From positions 1 through 34,484 of the forward strand of contig CAYYWZ010000045.1 in the NCBI GenBank assembly GCA_964475415.1: a stretch of DNA of 34,484 nt. The letters are read 5' to 3'. Of the stretch, positions 7,669 through 17,227 are shown piece by piece. Position 1 is the first letter of the stretch; each line of letters starts with the position of its first letter. The notes under the pieces were generated by a model. That model searched no databases. It was not told the DNA's origin and saw nothing but the letters and a program-made list of their open reading frames with translations. Origin of the DNA: CALCMJ01 sp964475415 (GTDB taxonomy: Bacteria > Bacteroidota > Bacteroidia > Chitinophagales > Saprospiraceae). A program made the translations under genes and the position numbers.

Positions 7669-8155
7669 TATCCTAATTATAATTTCACTTTTCCTCTAGC
7701 ATTAAATATGAAACAAGGCTATGGTACTCATACTTTAGTAAATCTTGGATTTATAAATGACGCATGTACCAAAGATTTATAATTTAATTGTTGGATATCT
7801 AAAAGTAAAAAAGAAATAGAGCTACTTCAACTTTTTTCTCTATGTTTTTACAATTTGGAATAGGTTTAAATGAATACGTAGAATTAATAAATCTAATTAT
7901 TTCACGGCATATTACCATCCTAGTTCCTGCAGGCGATAAAGCTGAGTGCAAAGCCTCAACAAAAAATCGCACGTAGAAAAACAGCCTAGGTTTAGCTCTT
8001 TTTAATAATTAAAAAGAAGGCCGTTGCGCAGAAAAATATAAAGTAGGATTAAACTGTCCTATCTTTTTGTTAGTATTTAACTGGTCAATGATAACTAGAT
8101 AAAGTAATACTTAGCCACGGACAAAAAATATGCAAAACAAACTTTATATTTAACC
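7669..8155. other. 487-bp intergenic region with an inverted repeat and a repeat copy
   Basis: No gene seen. It holds an imperfect inverted repeat (TAAATCTTGG at 7739-7748 with CCAAAGATTTA at 7769-7779) and copy D of the AGCCCT-type repeat at 7916-7933. The promoter of the CotH-like gene must lie at its right end; TATATTTA at 8145-8152 is one base off the -7 consensus. Confidence 0.5.
7916..7933 (+). repeat. Short interspersed repeat, degenerate copy D
   Basis: CATCCTAGTTCCTGCAGG matches 13 of 18 positions with the copy at 12943-12960 and shares the CCTGCAGG palindrome with the copy at 13010-13026. Confidence 0.45.
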
Positions 8156-10321
8156 ATGAATTACAACCGTCTACTTATAATCATGTCTACAATATTATTG
8201 TGCGGAATTTCCTTTGCTGGCTTATCCCAAGGTATAGATCATTGGGAAACTATAGTGTATCATGATGATAATTGGAATTATAAGATAGGAGTAGCAGATA
8301 TACCGTTGAATTGGATCGAAGAAGATTTTGATGCAAGTCTGTGGTCTACAGCGCCGGGTGGTTTTGGTTACGGAGATGGAGATGACAATACGATTATAGA
8401 TGACGTTATTTCTGTTTTTATGATAAGGGAGTTTGAAGTTTTAGATAGGGAAGCTATTCTTAGAGTGTTGTTGCATGCAGATTATGATGATGGTTTTGTT
8501 GCTTATGTAAATGGCGTCGAAGTTGCAAGAAAAAATCTGGGTTTAATTGGACAACGCGTTCCCTATGATGAGACGACGCCACATTATTCGGAAGCAGCTC
8601 AAGTAGAAGGACTCTTACCAATTGGTATTTCGATTAGTCCTCATGTACTGAAGATAGGCAGCAACAAATTAGCAATTCAAGTTCATAATCATACGGCTAC
8701 TTCTTCAGACCTAAGTAGTAATTTTTATTTGTCTGTAGGTTTATCTGATGATACAATTTTTTATAGAGAAACACCAGAATGGTTTAACGAATCTGTCTTC
8801 GAATCCAATCTTCCTATTTTGAAAGTTATAACCACAAACGATGAAGAAATCAACGATGAGCCTCGTATAGATGCGCATCTAGGAGTTATCTATAATGGAG
8901 AAGAAATGACTAATTCACCTTTCGATAAGTTTAATCATTATGACGGTGCCATTTCGATCGAAATACGAGGCACCTCTTCTCAAAGTTATGATAAGAAGGG
9001 TTATGGATTCGAAACCCAAAATGCCGACGGGACTAATAATAACGTGGGATTGTTAGGTATGCCTGAGGAGAACGACTGGATATTACATGGCCCTTATTCT
9101 GATAAGTCCTTATTGAGAAATTCACTTACCTACCATATTGGAAATCTAACAGGCAGATACGCTCCTAGAACACAACTTTGTGAATTATATATAAATGACA
9201 AATATGAAGGTATCTACTTGTTAACAGAAAAAATAAAGGAGGATAGAAACCGAGTCGATATTGCAAAACTTACTCAAGACGATAACGAAGGAGACGAGTT
9301 GACAGGAGGATATATTATAAAGGTAGATAGGAATGATCAAAACATTCCTGGCTTAGGTTGGAACTCAGGGTTTCCAGACAATAAATTTTTTGCCTTTGTA
9401 GAACCCAAAGCTGATGATATTACTGGAGCTCAGGCTACTTACATCAAGGAATATATGTTTGATTTCGAATCCAATATGGCAGCTTCAGATTATGCATCTG
9501 TCTATACGGATTATATAGATGTGGAGTCATTAGTAGATTATTTTTTAGTTACAGAAATCGGTAAGCATATAGACGCTTATAAGCTTAGCTTTTACATGTA
9601 TAAGGATAAAGATAGCAAGGGAGGTAAACTACATTTTGGACCTTTGTGGGATTTTAACTTTGGTTATGGGAACTTCGATTTTGATTGTTCGCCAGATTAT
9701 TTTGGTTGGGCATATGAATTTCCAGACTGTGGCAGCTGGCATCCATTCTGGGCTAGACAGCTAATCGATATTCCTAATATCCAACACCTGAGTAATTGTA
9801 GATGGCAGGAGTTAAGATCTGGTCCATTGCAAACAGATTCTCTCATGAATTTTATAGACGAAAAAGTACTAGAAATGGGTGGCGCTATCGATCGAAATTT
9901 TGACAGATGGCAAATTTTGGGTGAGTATGTATGGGCTAACGACTTTATCGGAATGAACTACGAGGAAGAACTAAACTTTCTAAAGATCTGGCTATTTAAT
10001 AGATTGGAATGGTTAGACGCTAATATGCTAGGAGATTGTGATCAGTATGTTACCAATACTAAGCAATACAGTAAATCACCATTTAGCATTTATCCTAATC
10101 CGACCAATGGAACATTAAACATCTCCTCTGGTCAGAAAGAAACGATGGTATTAGAATTTTATGGACTGGCCAATGAGTTGATTAGATCAGAAAGAATGCT
10201 TGCCAACTCATCTGCTTCTTATGATGTGTTAGGTCTCCCTGATGGAATGTATACCTTGATTTTCAGATCTGAAGCCACCCAGCAGGTTGTACATAGAGAT
10301 AGGGTAGTTTTATTAAAGTAG
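8156..10321 (+). CDS. Secreted CotH-kinase-family protein with T9SS sorting domain
   Basis: Extracellular or surface protein. A signal peptide ends near residue 25 (SFAGLSQG). Residues of about 28-195 form a beta-rich domain (DDGFVAYVNGVEVAR, the lectin-like fold often found before CotH). Residues of about 220-640 are the CotH domain, with SIEIRGTSSQSYDKKGYGFE, LLRNSLTYHIG and two candidate metal-binding aspartates: D391 in IIKVDRND and D499 in GPLWDFNFGYG. CotH proteins include spore-coat protein kinases; whether secreted bacterial members phosphorylate anything is open. The last 80 residues (SIYPNPTNGTL to the C-terminal VVLLK) are a type A T9SS sorting domain, so it is exported by the Por system. 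It stands alone after a long intergenic region. Confidence 0.9.
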   Translation: MNYNRLLIIMSTILLCGISFAGLSQGIDHWETIVYHDDNWNYKIGVADIPLNWIEEDFDASLWSTAPGGFGYGDGDDNTIIDDVISVFMIREFEVLDREAILRVLLHADYDDGFVAYVNGVEVARKNLGLIGQRVPYDETTPHYSEAAQVEGLLPIGISISPHVLKIGSNKLAIQVHNHTATSSDLSSNFYLSVGLSDDTIFYRETPEWFNESVFESNLPILKVITTNDEEINDEPRIDAHLGVIYNGEEMTNSPFDKFNHYDGAISIEIRGTSSQSYDKKGYGFETQNADGTNNNVGLLGMPEENDWILHGPYSDKSLLRNSLTYHIGNLTGRYAPRTQLCELYINDKYEGIYLLTEKIKEDRNRVDIAKLTQDDNEGDELTGGYIIKVDRNDQNIPGLGWNSGFPDNKFFAFVEPKADDITGAQATYIKEYMFDFESNMAASDYASVYTDYIDVESLVDYFLVTEIGKHIDAYKLSFYMYKDKDSKGGKLHFGPLWDFNFGYGNFDFDCSPDYFGWAYEFPDCGSWHPFWARQLIDIPNIQHLSNCRWQELRSGPLQTDSLMNFIDEKVLEMGGAIDRNFDRWQILGEYVWANDFIGMNYEEELNFLKIWLFNRLEWLDANMLGDCDQYVTNTKQYSKSPFSIYPNPTNGTLNISSGQKETMVLEFYGLANELIRSERMLANSSASYDVLGLPDGMYTLIFRSEATQQVVHRDRVVLLK

Positions 10322-10354
10322 ATTTTTTTTAAATTTTAATCTAAGTCAGAAATC

Positions 10355-10573
10355 TTAATCACAATCGTAGCCTACTGATTCAAAATAGGTTCTATATTCT
10401 GAATATTCTAGAACGTTTCCATTCTGATCTGTATAATTTATATCAGAATCCTCACAAAGTTCTAGCTCTTGAGGTAAGCCATTTTCATTAGTACATTTAA
10501 AACAAGAGGAGTCACTGCAGGCAACAAAAAGACAAATCGTAATTGCACTTAGGCTAAATTTTAGATATTTCAT
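10355..10573 (-). CDS. Small cysteine-rich lipoprotein, unknown
   Basis: 72 aa. The N-terminal signal carries the lipobox LFVAC with C19 lipidated. The mature 53 residues contain CFKC, a further C in ELCEDS and a final C in GYDCD: four cysteines that could pair in an oxidising periplasm or bind metal. I know no family for it. It is convergent with the CotH-like gene, ending 33 nt from it. Codon use and a clear lipobox support a real gene. Confidence 0.65.
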   Translation of the reverse strand: MKYLKFSLSAITICLFVACSDSSCFKCTNENGLPQELELCEDSDINYTDQNGNVLEYSEYRTYFESVGYDCD

Positions 10574-10737
10574 ATTTGTTCATTTCTTGTATAACTGTTT
10601 TATGGTAAAGTTTATTTTCGGGCACTTATATTATATACCACAAGATCTGTTTGTAAGTTATAACTCTACTTTTATAAATGACTCATTTTTTGTTGAATAG
10701 AAATATGATCATTTTTTAAAAGCATAGATAATCTTAG

Positions 10738-12177
10738 TTATAATATCATTCCAGCAATTGCTCCCGTTAAGAAACAAGCTATCGTACCTCCTATAAGTGC
10801 TTTGATACCTAGTTCTGTTAATGTCTTTCTCTGGCTAGGAGCTATAGCACTAATTCCGCCAATCTGTATTCCTATAGAAGAAAAATTAGAGAAACCACAA
10901 AGGGCATAGGTGGCTATAATTACAGACTTGGGATGTAGGCTTACTGTGCTACTGGCTTGTAAGCCAGCTAGATCTATATATCCAATTACCTCGTTGATGA
11001 CAGTCTTTTTTCCTAGTAGCTGACCTATTAGCATGATATCATCAGAAGGTACGCCTAGTAGCCACGCTATAGGTGCGAATATAAGCCCCAGAATATATTC
11101 TAGATTAAGGCCATTGAATCTTTGATTAGTGAAAACCGCTATTTCCTCATTGACACCTATGATATTACCAAAGCCCAGAAGTATAGAATTTACTAAAGCT
11201 ATAAGAGCTATAAATACCAATAACATTGCGCCTACATTTACAGCAAGTTTTACACCGTCGGTAGTGCCAAGTGAAATGGCATCCAGTAAATTATTTCCTA
11301 TTTTTTCTTTTGGTATCTTGACTTCGGTATTTACTTCTTCATTAGGATCTTGAGGATATAATATCTTGGCTGCTAAGATAGCTGCGGGTGCAGATATAAT
11401 AGATGCCGTCAGAAAATGAATAGCAAACTGGTCTCCTAATAAACTTACAAAAAGAGCAAATACACCTCCTGCAATAGTAGCCATGCCGCCGGTCATGAGA
11501 CACATGATTTCTGATCTGGTCATCTTATCTAGATATGGCTTTACAACTAGGGGGGCTTCTGTCTGACCTATAAATACATTAGCTGCTGCTGCTAAGGATT
11601 CTGCACCTGATAGTCTCATGAATTTACTCATCAGCTTTGCAAAAACATATATAATTTTTTGTAGAATACCTAAGTAGTAAAGAATAGATGAAAAGGCAGC
11701 AAAAAATACGATAGTAGGTAATACCTTAAAAGCAAACATGTACCCAATTTTGGATATAGTGACTTTTGAGTTGGGATCGCTGGCATCTAGAACGTATTCT
11801 GCTCCAGGAAGCATATCGGAATCTATATTGACCGGTGCCCATGCATTATCAGGCCATGAACCGAAGACAAAGGATGCTCCTGCCTCTGCAAAACTAAGTA
11901 AGTCGACAAATCTATCAGCTATCCAGTCGAAGACTGCGTATACAAAAGGAACTTTGAGAATGAGGATGGCTAGGACAATCTGTAAAATAAGGCCAGACAC
12001 AACGAGTTTCCAATCTATGGCTTTCCTATTATTACTAAAGAGATAGCAGATAAGTATCATAGATACTATGCCAATTACGCCTCTCATTATATCATTTATT
12101 AAGTCCATCCCTTCTGAATAGTTTTCTTTTTTATAAATTGAAGTTCTTTCTTGCAGAATGACCTGAGGAACCTTCAA
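10738..12177 (-). CDS. nupC: Concentrative nucleoside transporter, NupC/CNT family
   Basis: Inner-membrane symporter that imports nucleosides with Na+ or H+. It has many hydrophobic segments, an N-terminal SNNRKAIDWKLV typical of CNT proteins, the nucleoside-binding GQTEAPLVVKPY (NupC QTE motif), GGMATIAGGVFA, and C-terminal CGFSNFSSIGIQIGG. An insertion of about 40 residues (SWPDNAWAPVNIDSDM) after the second helix pair is shared by many Bacteroidota members. The ORF can begin at 12177, but M24 (ATG at 12106-12108, MDLINDIMRG) is where family similarity should start; the first 23 residues are polar and may not be translated. The uridine kinase gene starts divergently 81 nt away, so uptake and phosphorylation share an intergenic control region. 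Confidence 0.93.
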   Translation of the reverse strand: MKVPQVILQERTSIYKKENYSEGMDLINDIMRGVIGIVSMILICYLFSNNRKAIDWKLVVSGLILQIVLAILILKVPFVYAVFDWIADRFVDLLSFAEAGASFVFGSWPDNAWAPVNIDSDMLPGAEYVLDASDPNSKVTISKIGYMFAFKVLPTIVFFAAFSSILYYLGILQKIIYVFAKLMSKFMRLSGAESLAAAANVFIGQTEAPLVVKPYLDKMTRSEIMCLMTGGMATIAGGVFALFVSLLGDQFAIHFLTASIISAPAAILAAKILYPQDPNEEVNTEVKIPKEKIGNNLLDAISLGTTDGVKLAVNVGAMLLVFIALIALVNSILLGFGNIIGVNEEIAVFTNQRFNGLNLEYILGLIFAPIAWLLGVPSDDIMLIGQLLGKKTVINEVIGYIDLAGLQASSTVSLHPKSVIIATYALCGFSNFSSIGIQIGGISAIAPSQRKTLTELGIKALIGGTIACFLTGAIAGMIL

Positions 12178-12258
12178 TTAAGCTAATATACTTAATCTAA
12201 ACTTCCTAAGGTCTGAAAACAAAGAACGAATGGAAATTAAAAAAAAACTTTTGGATAA

Positions 12259-12882
12259 ATGGCTAACAAAGCAACATATGTTATAGGTATTGCAGGAGGA
12301 AGTGGTTCTGGAAAAACGACTTTGGTGCATGAACTACAATCATTCTTTGAAGGTAAGTCCGTAAGTATACAGACGATGGATAATTATTATTTTCCTAGAG
12401 AAAGTCAAAAGACTGATACTAATAATATTAAGAATTATGACCTTCCTAGTTCCATAGATGTAGATAAGTTTGTAGGTGATTTGAATTTACTCTTAGAAGG
12501 CAATACGGTTATTCTCAAAGAGTATACCTTCAATAATGCACAAAAAGAAGCTGCAGAGATTGTTATCGAGCCAGCTGATGTAATCATAGTTGAAGGGCTT
12601 TTTGTCTTACATGAAGAAAGGGTAAAAGATCTGTTAGACCTATCCTTATTTATTCATGCTAAAGAAAACCTTAAAGTTATCAGAAGGATAAAGCGAGACA
12701 GAATAGAACGAAATTATCCGCTCGATGATGTCTTATATAGATACGAGCATCATGTTTTACCAGCCTTTGATAATTATATCAAACCCTACATCGACGATGT
12801 AGATCTTGTTATCAATAATAACAAGAATTTTGATAAGGCACTAGAGATTATGAAAGTGTATATCGATTCAAAGTTGAGTTGA
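12259..12882 (+). CDS. udk: Uridine/cytidine kinase
   Basis: Phosphorylates uridine and cytidine to UMP and CMP for pyrimidine salvage. P-loop GIAGGSGSGKTT at residues 10-21, substrate region IQTMDNYYFPR, Walker-B-like VIIVEGLFVLHEE and a lid with RIKRDRIERNY. 207 aa is typical. AACTTTTG at 12246-12253 resembles a -7 box 5 nt before the ATG, again suggesting a leaderless message. Divergent from the nucleoside transporter; the imported nucleosides would be trapped by this kinase. Confidence 0.95.
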   Translation: MANKATYVIGIAGGSGSGKTTLVHELQSFFEGKSVSIQTMDNYYFPRESQKTDTNNIKNYDLPSSIDVDKFVGDLNLLLEGNTVILKEYTFNNAQKEAAEIVIEPADVIIVEGLFVLHEERVKDLLDLSLFIHAKENLKVIRRIKRDRIERNYPLDDVLYRYEHHVLPAFDNYIKPYIDDVDLVINNNKNFDKALEIMKVYIDSKLS

Positions 12883-12938
12883 ATTTTTTATTCATAATTA
12901 TATGGCTTTGTCACTATTATTTCTTGGTGTTTTATTTT

Positions 12939-12962
12939 CAGACATGCTAGCCCTTACAGGCT
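12939..12962 (+). repeat. Short interspersed repeat, copy C
   Basis: AGACATGCTAGCCCTTACAG followed by GCT; shares AGACAT, TAGCCCTT and AGGCT with copy A at 5786-5830, and sits 23 bp before copy B in the same orientation. Confidence 0.55.
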
Positions 12963-12984
12963 ACAGAAATTTTAATCTATATCC

Positions 12985-13031
12985 CTCAGTGTTGCAAACT
13001 GGGTTGTGATATGCCAGCCCTGCAGGTTGTT
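12985..13031 (+). repeat. Short interspersed repeat, copy B
   Basis: Longest match to copy A: CTCAG, TTGCA, TGG, AGCCCT, AGG and TGTT in the same order and spacing. The centre is the 8-bp palindrome CCTGCAGG. Confidence 0.6.
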
Positions 13032-13180
13032 AGATATCAACAAACCCAAGGGATGTTTGTAGTTCTCTTACAACAAACCAATATAGTAAGTTTTTTTATA
13101 GAGGGACGTTTATTATCAAAAAATTGAAAATCTCTAGTAGGGGGACTACTGACAGCATTTGGAAATTTATAATTAAGTTT

Positions 13181-15244
13181 CTAGGATCTTCTTTTCAGAA
13201 AATAATAAGTTTCTAACTGTGATCTGATTGCCATATCTAGATCATTCTTTTTATATAAGTTAGTTGCGTTTTCGTCTAGGATTCTAGCTTTGACATTATC
13301 TTCTAACTGTATATTGATTATTTTCCTAATTCTAGTTTTGAGTTCATCATCTAGTATAGGGAACATTGTTTCGATTCTCTTATGGAGGTTACGTACCATC
13401 CAGTCAGCTGATGAGAGATACATCTTTTCTTTACCTCCATTGTGGAAAATAAAAACCCTTGCATGTTCAAGATAACGATCTACAATACTGATTGCTTCTA
13501 TATTCTCACTCATGCCAGGTATGTTAGGTACGAGACAACAGATACCTCTTACGATAAGTTTTATTTGTACACCAGCATTACTCGCATCGTAGAGCAAGTC
13601 GATCATCTCTTCGTCTTGTAAGCTATTCATCTTAAGAATAATATGAGCAGGTTTTCCTGCTTTCGCTGCTGCAGTTTCCTTTTTTACAGAATCTATAAGT
13701 AGGGTTTTCAGATTGTACTGTCCTACACCTAGGGTCGTAAAGGTCGTTTCTTCTAATCGCTTAGATTCTAAAAACTTAAAGACCTTCATCGCTTCTGTGG
13801 TGATTTCTTTTTTAGCGGTAAATAATCCAAAATCAGTATACAGCTTAGCCGTTTTTTCATGGAAGTTTCCTGTACTTAAGTAGGAGTAAATTTTCATCTG
13901 ATTCCCTTCACGTCTTCTTATCAGTGCCATTTTAGAATGAACCTTCAGTCCTGGAAAAGAATAGACCACATTGATCCCTGCTTTTTCTAATTCTTCACCC
14001 CATTTAAGATTTGCCTCTTCATCGAACCGAGCTTTTACTTCAATAAAGGCAGATACGGTTTTTCCATTTTCTACTGCTGCAATGAGTGCATCCATTATTT
14101 TAGACTCAGAAGCTACTCTATATTGTATGAGTTTGATATGAGTAACTTCAGGGTCATTAGCTGCATCTTCAAAAAATTTAACTACCGATCTGTAACTATG
14201 GTAGGGGTAATACAACAGATGATCCTTTTCTCTGAATTCGTCAAAAATAGATTTACTATCTTCTAGGGTCGGATAGCTTAGAGGATCTAAAGGAAGATCT
14301 CTAAGGTGCTTATTCCCGAAATCAGGGAATCCGAAAAAATCAAAATTATTATGATATCGACCTTCCGCTAGTAAATCTAAATCTCCTAGATCAAAAGTAT
14401 CTTTTAAATATTCAAGAAGGGAAGAACTAATCTTTCTATCATATACAAGCCTAGAGGCAGATCCTACATTTCTCTTAGCAAGTCCTTTCCTTATCTTGGC
14501 TACTAAGTCGCCAGAGTATTCGTCATCTATGTATAATTCAGCATCCCTAGTAAGTTTAATAGAATAGGAGTGATCTACATTGTAACCCGGGAAAATAAAT
14601 CTAGCACAATGTCTTATGATATCATCTAATAGAATTAGATGCCGCTCATCTTTGTTGGAGTTAGGCAATTCTATAAATCTATCTATATGATCTGAAGGTA
14701 TGGTAAGAATAGCATATTGTAAAGATTCGTCCTCCTTGTCTTGGAGTTCTAGTGCGAGGTACAACGCTCCATTATTTAGAAAAGGCTTAACTTTATTAGC
14801 TATAAGTAAGACTGGTTGTACAAAAGGCAATAGATTATTATTAAAGAAGCTTTCAATAAACTCAGTCTGCTCCTCATTAAGCATCATTCTTCTCTTAATG
14901 AAAATACCATATTTCCCCAATGCAGGTATTATCGAATTTTCGAATATACTACTAAATTCTTCTTGCTGCTCATTGACAATCTTAAGTATTTCTTCAAGTA
15001 CTTCGACAGGAGAGAAGTCCGCTGTTTTTATAGCTTTCTTGCCTGCTCTGATAAGGTTTCTATGATTAGAGACCCTGACTCTAAAAAATTCATTTAAGTT
15101 GGAAGAGTAGATAGCAAGAAACTTCAGCCTCTCGAACAAAGGAACATTTATATCCTTGGCTTCTTGTAATACACGGTAATTAAAAGAAAGCCAGCTTATA
15201 TCTCTATGAATATATTTATATCCTTTCTTCTTAGTAATTACCAT
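13181..15244 (-). CDS. ppk1: Polyphosphate kinase 1
   Basis: Makes inorganic polyphosphate from ATP, membrane-associated. The start has YIHRDISWLSFNYRVL and FLAIYSSNLNEFFRVR, the canonical PPK1 N-domain. The autophosphorylated histidine is H436 in GLKVHSKMAL, and the second conserved histidine is H594 in YLEHARVFIF. STGNFHEKTAKLYTD and SSADWMVRNLHKRIE complete the catalytic region. 687 aa matches the family. It is followed on the same strand, in the upstream direction, by the TonB receptor gene 47 nt away, so the two could share a transcript. Confidence 0.97.
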   Translation of the reverse strand: MVITKKKGYKYIHRDISWLSFNYRVLQEAKDINVPLFERLKFLAIYSSNLNEFFRVRVSNHRNLIRAGKKAIKTADFSPVEVLEEILKIVNEQQEEFSSIFENSIIPALGKYGIFIKRRMMLNEEQTEFIESFFNNNLLPFVQPVLLIANKVKPFLNNGALYLALELQDKEDESLQYAILTIPSDHIDRFIELPNSNKDERHLILLDDIIRHCARFIFPGYNVDHSYSIKLTRDAELYIDDEYSGDLVAKIRKGLAKRNVGSASRLVYDRKISSSLLEYLKDTFDLGDLDLLAEGRYHNNFDFFGFPDFGNKHLRDLPLDPLSYPTLEDSKSIFDEFREKDHLLYYPYHSYRSVVKFFEDAANDPEVTHIKLIQYRVASESKIMDALIAAVENGKTVSAFIEVKARFDEEANLKWGEELEKAGINVVYSFPGLKVHSKMALIRRREGNQMKIYSYLSTGNFHEKTAKLYTDFGLFTAKKEITTEAMKVFKFLESKRLEETTFTTLGVGQYNLKTLLIDSVKKETAAAKAGKPAHIILKMNSLQDEEMIDLLYDASNAGVQIKLIVRGICCLVPNIPGMSENIEAISIVDRYLEHARVFIFHNGGKEKMYLSSADWMVRNLHKRIETMFPILDDELKTRIRKIINIQLEDNVKARILDENATNLYKKNDLDMAIRSQLETYYFLKRRS

Positions 15245-15291
15245 ATTCTGTTGGATAAATGTTATCTATTCTGAAATATATAAAACTTCCC

Positions 15292-17133
15292 TTATTTTAA
15301 AGAGCCAAAGCGGATATTTGCACCCATACCTATCCATCTTCCTGGCATAATAACTAGATTTGTTTCTCTATATTCTATGTTAAACAGATTATTTACATAG
15401 GCATAAATGTTGAATTTGTTAGCTCTATACATCAGTTTGCTATCCACTAAAGTATAATCCTGTAGGTTTACTCTATCGCTATATCTTCCTACTAGGTTCA
15501 GGGATAACTTATCTTGTATCAGATTAAAATTCATATTTACTACAAACTGATGGTTCAGATTTTCTAACGCATATCTGCTAAAGAGGGGCTCATCTGCCTC
15601 TCCAATACTAGAAGATATATAAGTATATCCAACTGTCATGTTACCTAATAAAGACGATAGAGAACTTAGGTCAGTTCGATAGCTAAAATCTAAGCCTATA
15701 TTATTGACTTCGCTAAAATTAGTAGCCCGCCATATATCATCTTCCGGAGAATTTTTTACCCAGTCTATAAGGTCTCTATTGTTCTGTACAAAGAGACCAA
15801 CTTGTAGTACACTTTTTTTATAAAATGATTTGTAGCCTATCTCATAACTAAGTGTTCTTTCATCTTTTAGATTTTCATTTCCTAACTCAGATGGAGAGGA
15901 GTAGTATAAGTTAGTATAGGTAGGAATTCTATTAGATATTCCGATAACACTATATAGCTGAGCATTATCTGATAAAGAGAAACTCATGTCTAGTCCAGGA
16001 AATAACTTAAGGGTTCTGTCGTCGAACTTATTGAAATATATCCCAGGCGTGAGGTTCAGCTTATTGTCGAATAGATTCATCTCGTGCTCTAGATATATGC
16101 CTAGATTATTCCTTTCTCTGCTTCCTAGATTATTACTTTCTAGATCCTCCATAATATATTCTACACCTATTCCTGTTGTCCCATACTTATTACTATAACT
16201 TAGATGTAGCTCATTTCCTATAGAGTTGCTTGTGTGGTTGTTTTCGAAAAAAGAAGGGTTGTCTCTAAGGAAGACATAGTGGTCTTTATTGTTTCGCCAG
16301 TAACTATTCGTTCGTATAGAATAGTTATTATTGTAATACTTATAACTAGCTGAAGCATATCCCGTTCTGACCTCTTCATACTGATCTACAAAATCTGGAC
16401 TGGCATAGAATCCATTTGCACCAAATTTGTTGTCCAGTAATCCACCCGTTATGTCAAGGCTACTGTTATCAGAAATCTGAAATTGATTTTTCAGAAAAAT
16501 ATGGTGTTGAGTGTAATCTGTATTATACTTATATCCCTCACTATCTGTGAAGTTGTAAGCTATGATATGATGACTCTTAGAAGTTTCCAAAGCGGCAGAA
16601 ATACCAGTCGCTATTGTATTGTTAGAACTATAATCTGTATTCAGTTCTACAGAGGTCGGTACATCTTTTTTTGTGATAATATTCACTGCTCCAGAAAAAG
16701 CATTTTGCCCATAGATCTTAGAAGCAGGGCCTTTAATGATTTCTATGCGTTCGACAAGATTCATAGAAACAGGAAGATTCATATTATGATGGCCTGTTTG
16801 TGGATCACTCATTTTTATTCCATCTATTAGGATAAGTACCTGATTGAAACTTCCGCCACGAATAGATAAATCTGCTTGCACACCATTAGCTCCTCTATGT
16901 CTAAGATCTATAGCAGCATTAAGTTGTAAAACTTCTGATATACTGGTAGCACCAGACTTGATTATTTCATCGTTAGTAATGATATCTATAAATCTAGATT
17001 GCTGGTTATAGGGAGAAGATATCCTATTCTGCTGTATGATGATGTCTTCTAGTAATAAGGTAGAGTCGATCATGTCTTGAGAAATTAGGGACAAGGAAGT
17101 AAGGCTGAAAAGGACAAACAAAATTAATCTCAT
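15292..17133 (-). CDS. TonB-dependent outer-membrane receptor (BtuB/CirA-like)
   Basis: Energy-coupled outer-membrane importer. A signal peptide ends near residue 19 (SLSLISQD). A plug domain spans about 45-155, with DIRHR-like LRHRGANGVQADLSIRGG, VLILIDGIKMSDPQTGHHN and ERIEIIKGPASKIYGQNAFS, the usual plug signatures. The rest is an alternating-strand barrel ending RFGSLK. 613 aa is short for a SusC-type receptor but normal for the vitamin B12/siderophore class. No carboxypeptidase-like N-domain and no SusD partner are present, arguing against glycan import. The substrate is unknown. Divergent from tpiA with a 94-nt gap. Confidence 0.92.
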   Translation of the reverse strand: MRLILFVLFSLTSLSLISQDMIDSTLLLEDIIIQQNRISSPYNQQSRFIDIITNDEIIKSGATSISEVLQLNAAIDLRHRGANGVQADLSIRGGSFNQVLILIDGIKMSDPQTGHHNMNLPVSMNLVERIEIIKGPASKIYGQNAFSGAVNIITKKDVPTSVELNTDYSSNNTIATGISAALETSKSHHIIAYNFTDSEGYKYNTDYTQHHIFLKNQFQISDNSSLDITGGLLDNKFGANGFYASPDFVDQYEEVRTGYASASYKYYNNNYSIRTNSYWRNNKDHYVFLRDNPSFFENNHTSNSIGNELHLSYSNKYGTTGIGVEYIMEDLESNNLGSRERNNLGIYLEHEMNLFDNKLNLTPGIYFNKFDDRTLKLFPGLDMSFSLSDNAQLYSVIGISNRIPTYTNLYYSSPSELGNENLKDERTLSYEIGYKSFYKKSVLQVGLFVQNNRDLIDWVKNSPEDDIWRATNFSEVNNIGLDFSYRTDLSSLSSLLGNMTVGYTYISSSIGEADEPLFSRYALENLNHQFVVNMNFNLIQDKLSLNLVGRYSDRVNLQDYTLVDSKLMYRANKFNIYAYVNNLFNIEYRETNLVIMPGRWIGMGANIRFGSLK

Positions 17134-17227
17134 GGTTATTCTTGTATTAGGACGGCAAATAAAACACTATTTCGTAAATTCGACGAATACTTATTTAGAA
17201 ATTTAAAATAATAAAACAAATAGCTAC

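Larger units (their letters stand above)
12883..13180. other. 298-bp intergenic region with two repeat copies and hairpins
   Basis: Between the convergent ends of udk and ppk1. It contains repeat copies C (12939-12962) and B (12985-13031), then an inverted repeat of the form ACAAAC/GTTTGT around 13041-13062, and a small hairpin AGTAG-GGGGA-CTACT near 13135. No ORF was accepted. Confidence 0.5.

Noticed and set aside
14700..15065. 121-aa ORF on the + strand
   Set aside because: Antisense shadow of ppk1; Ser/Leu-rich translation typical of antisense frames.
8156..15244. A single polyphosphate system made of CotH, PPK1 and DUF4956
   Set aside because: The genes are far apart, on different strands and separated by unrelated operons; only the co-occurrence in one window suggests it.
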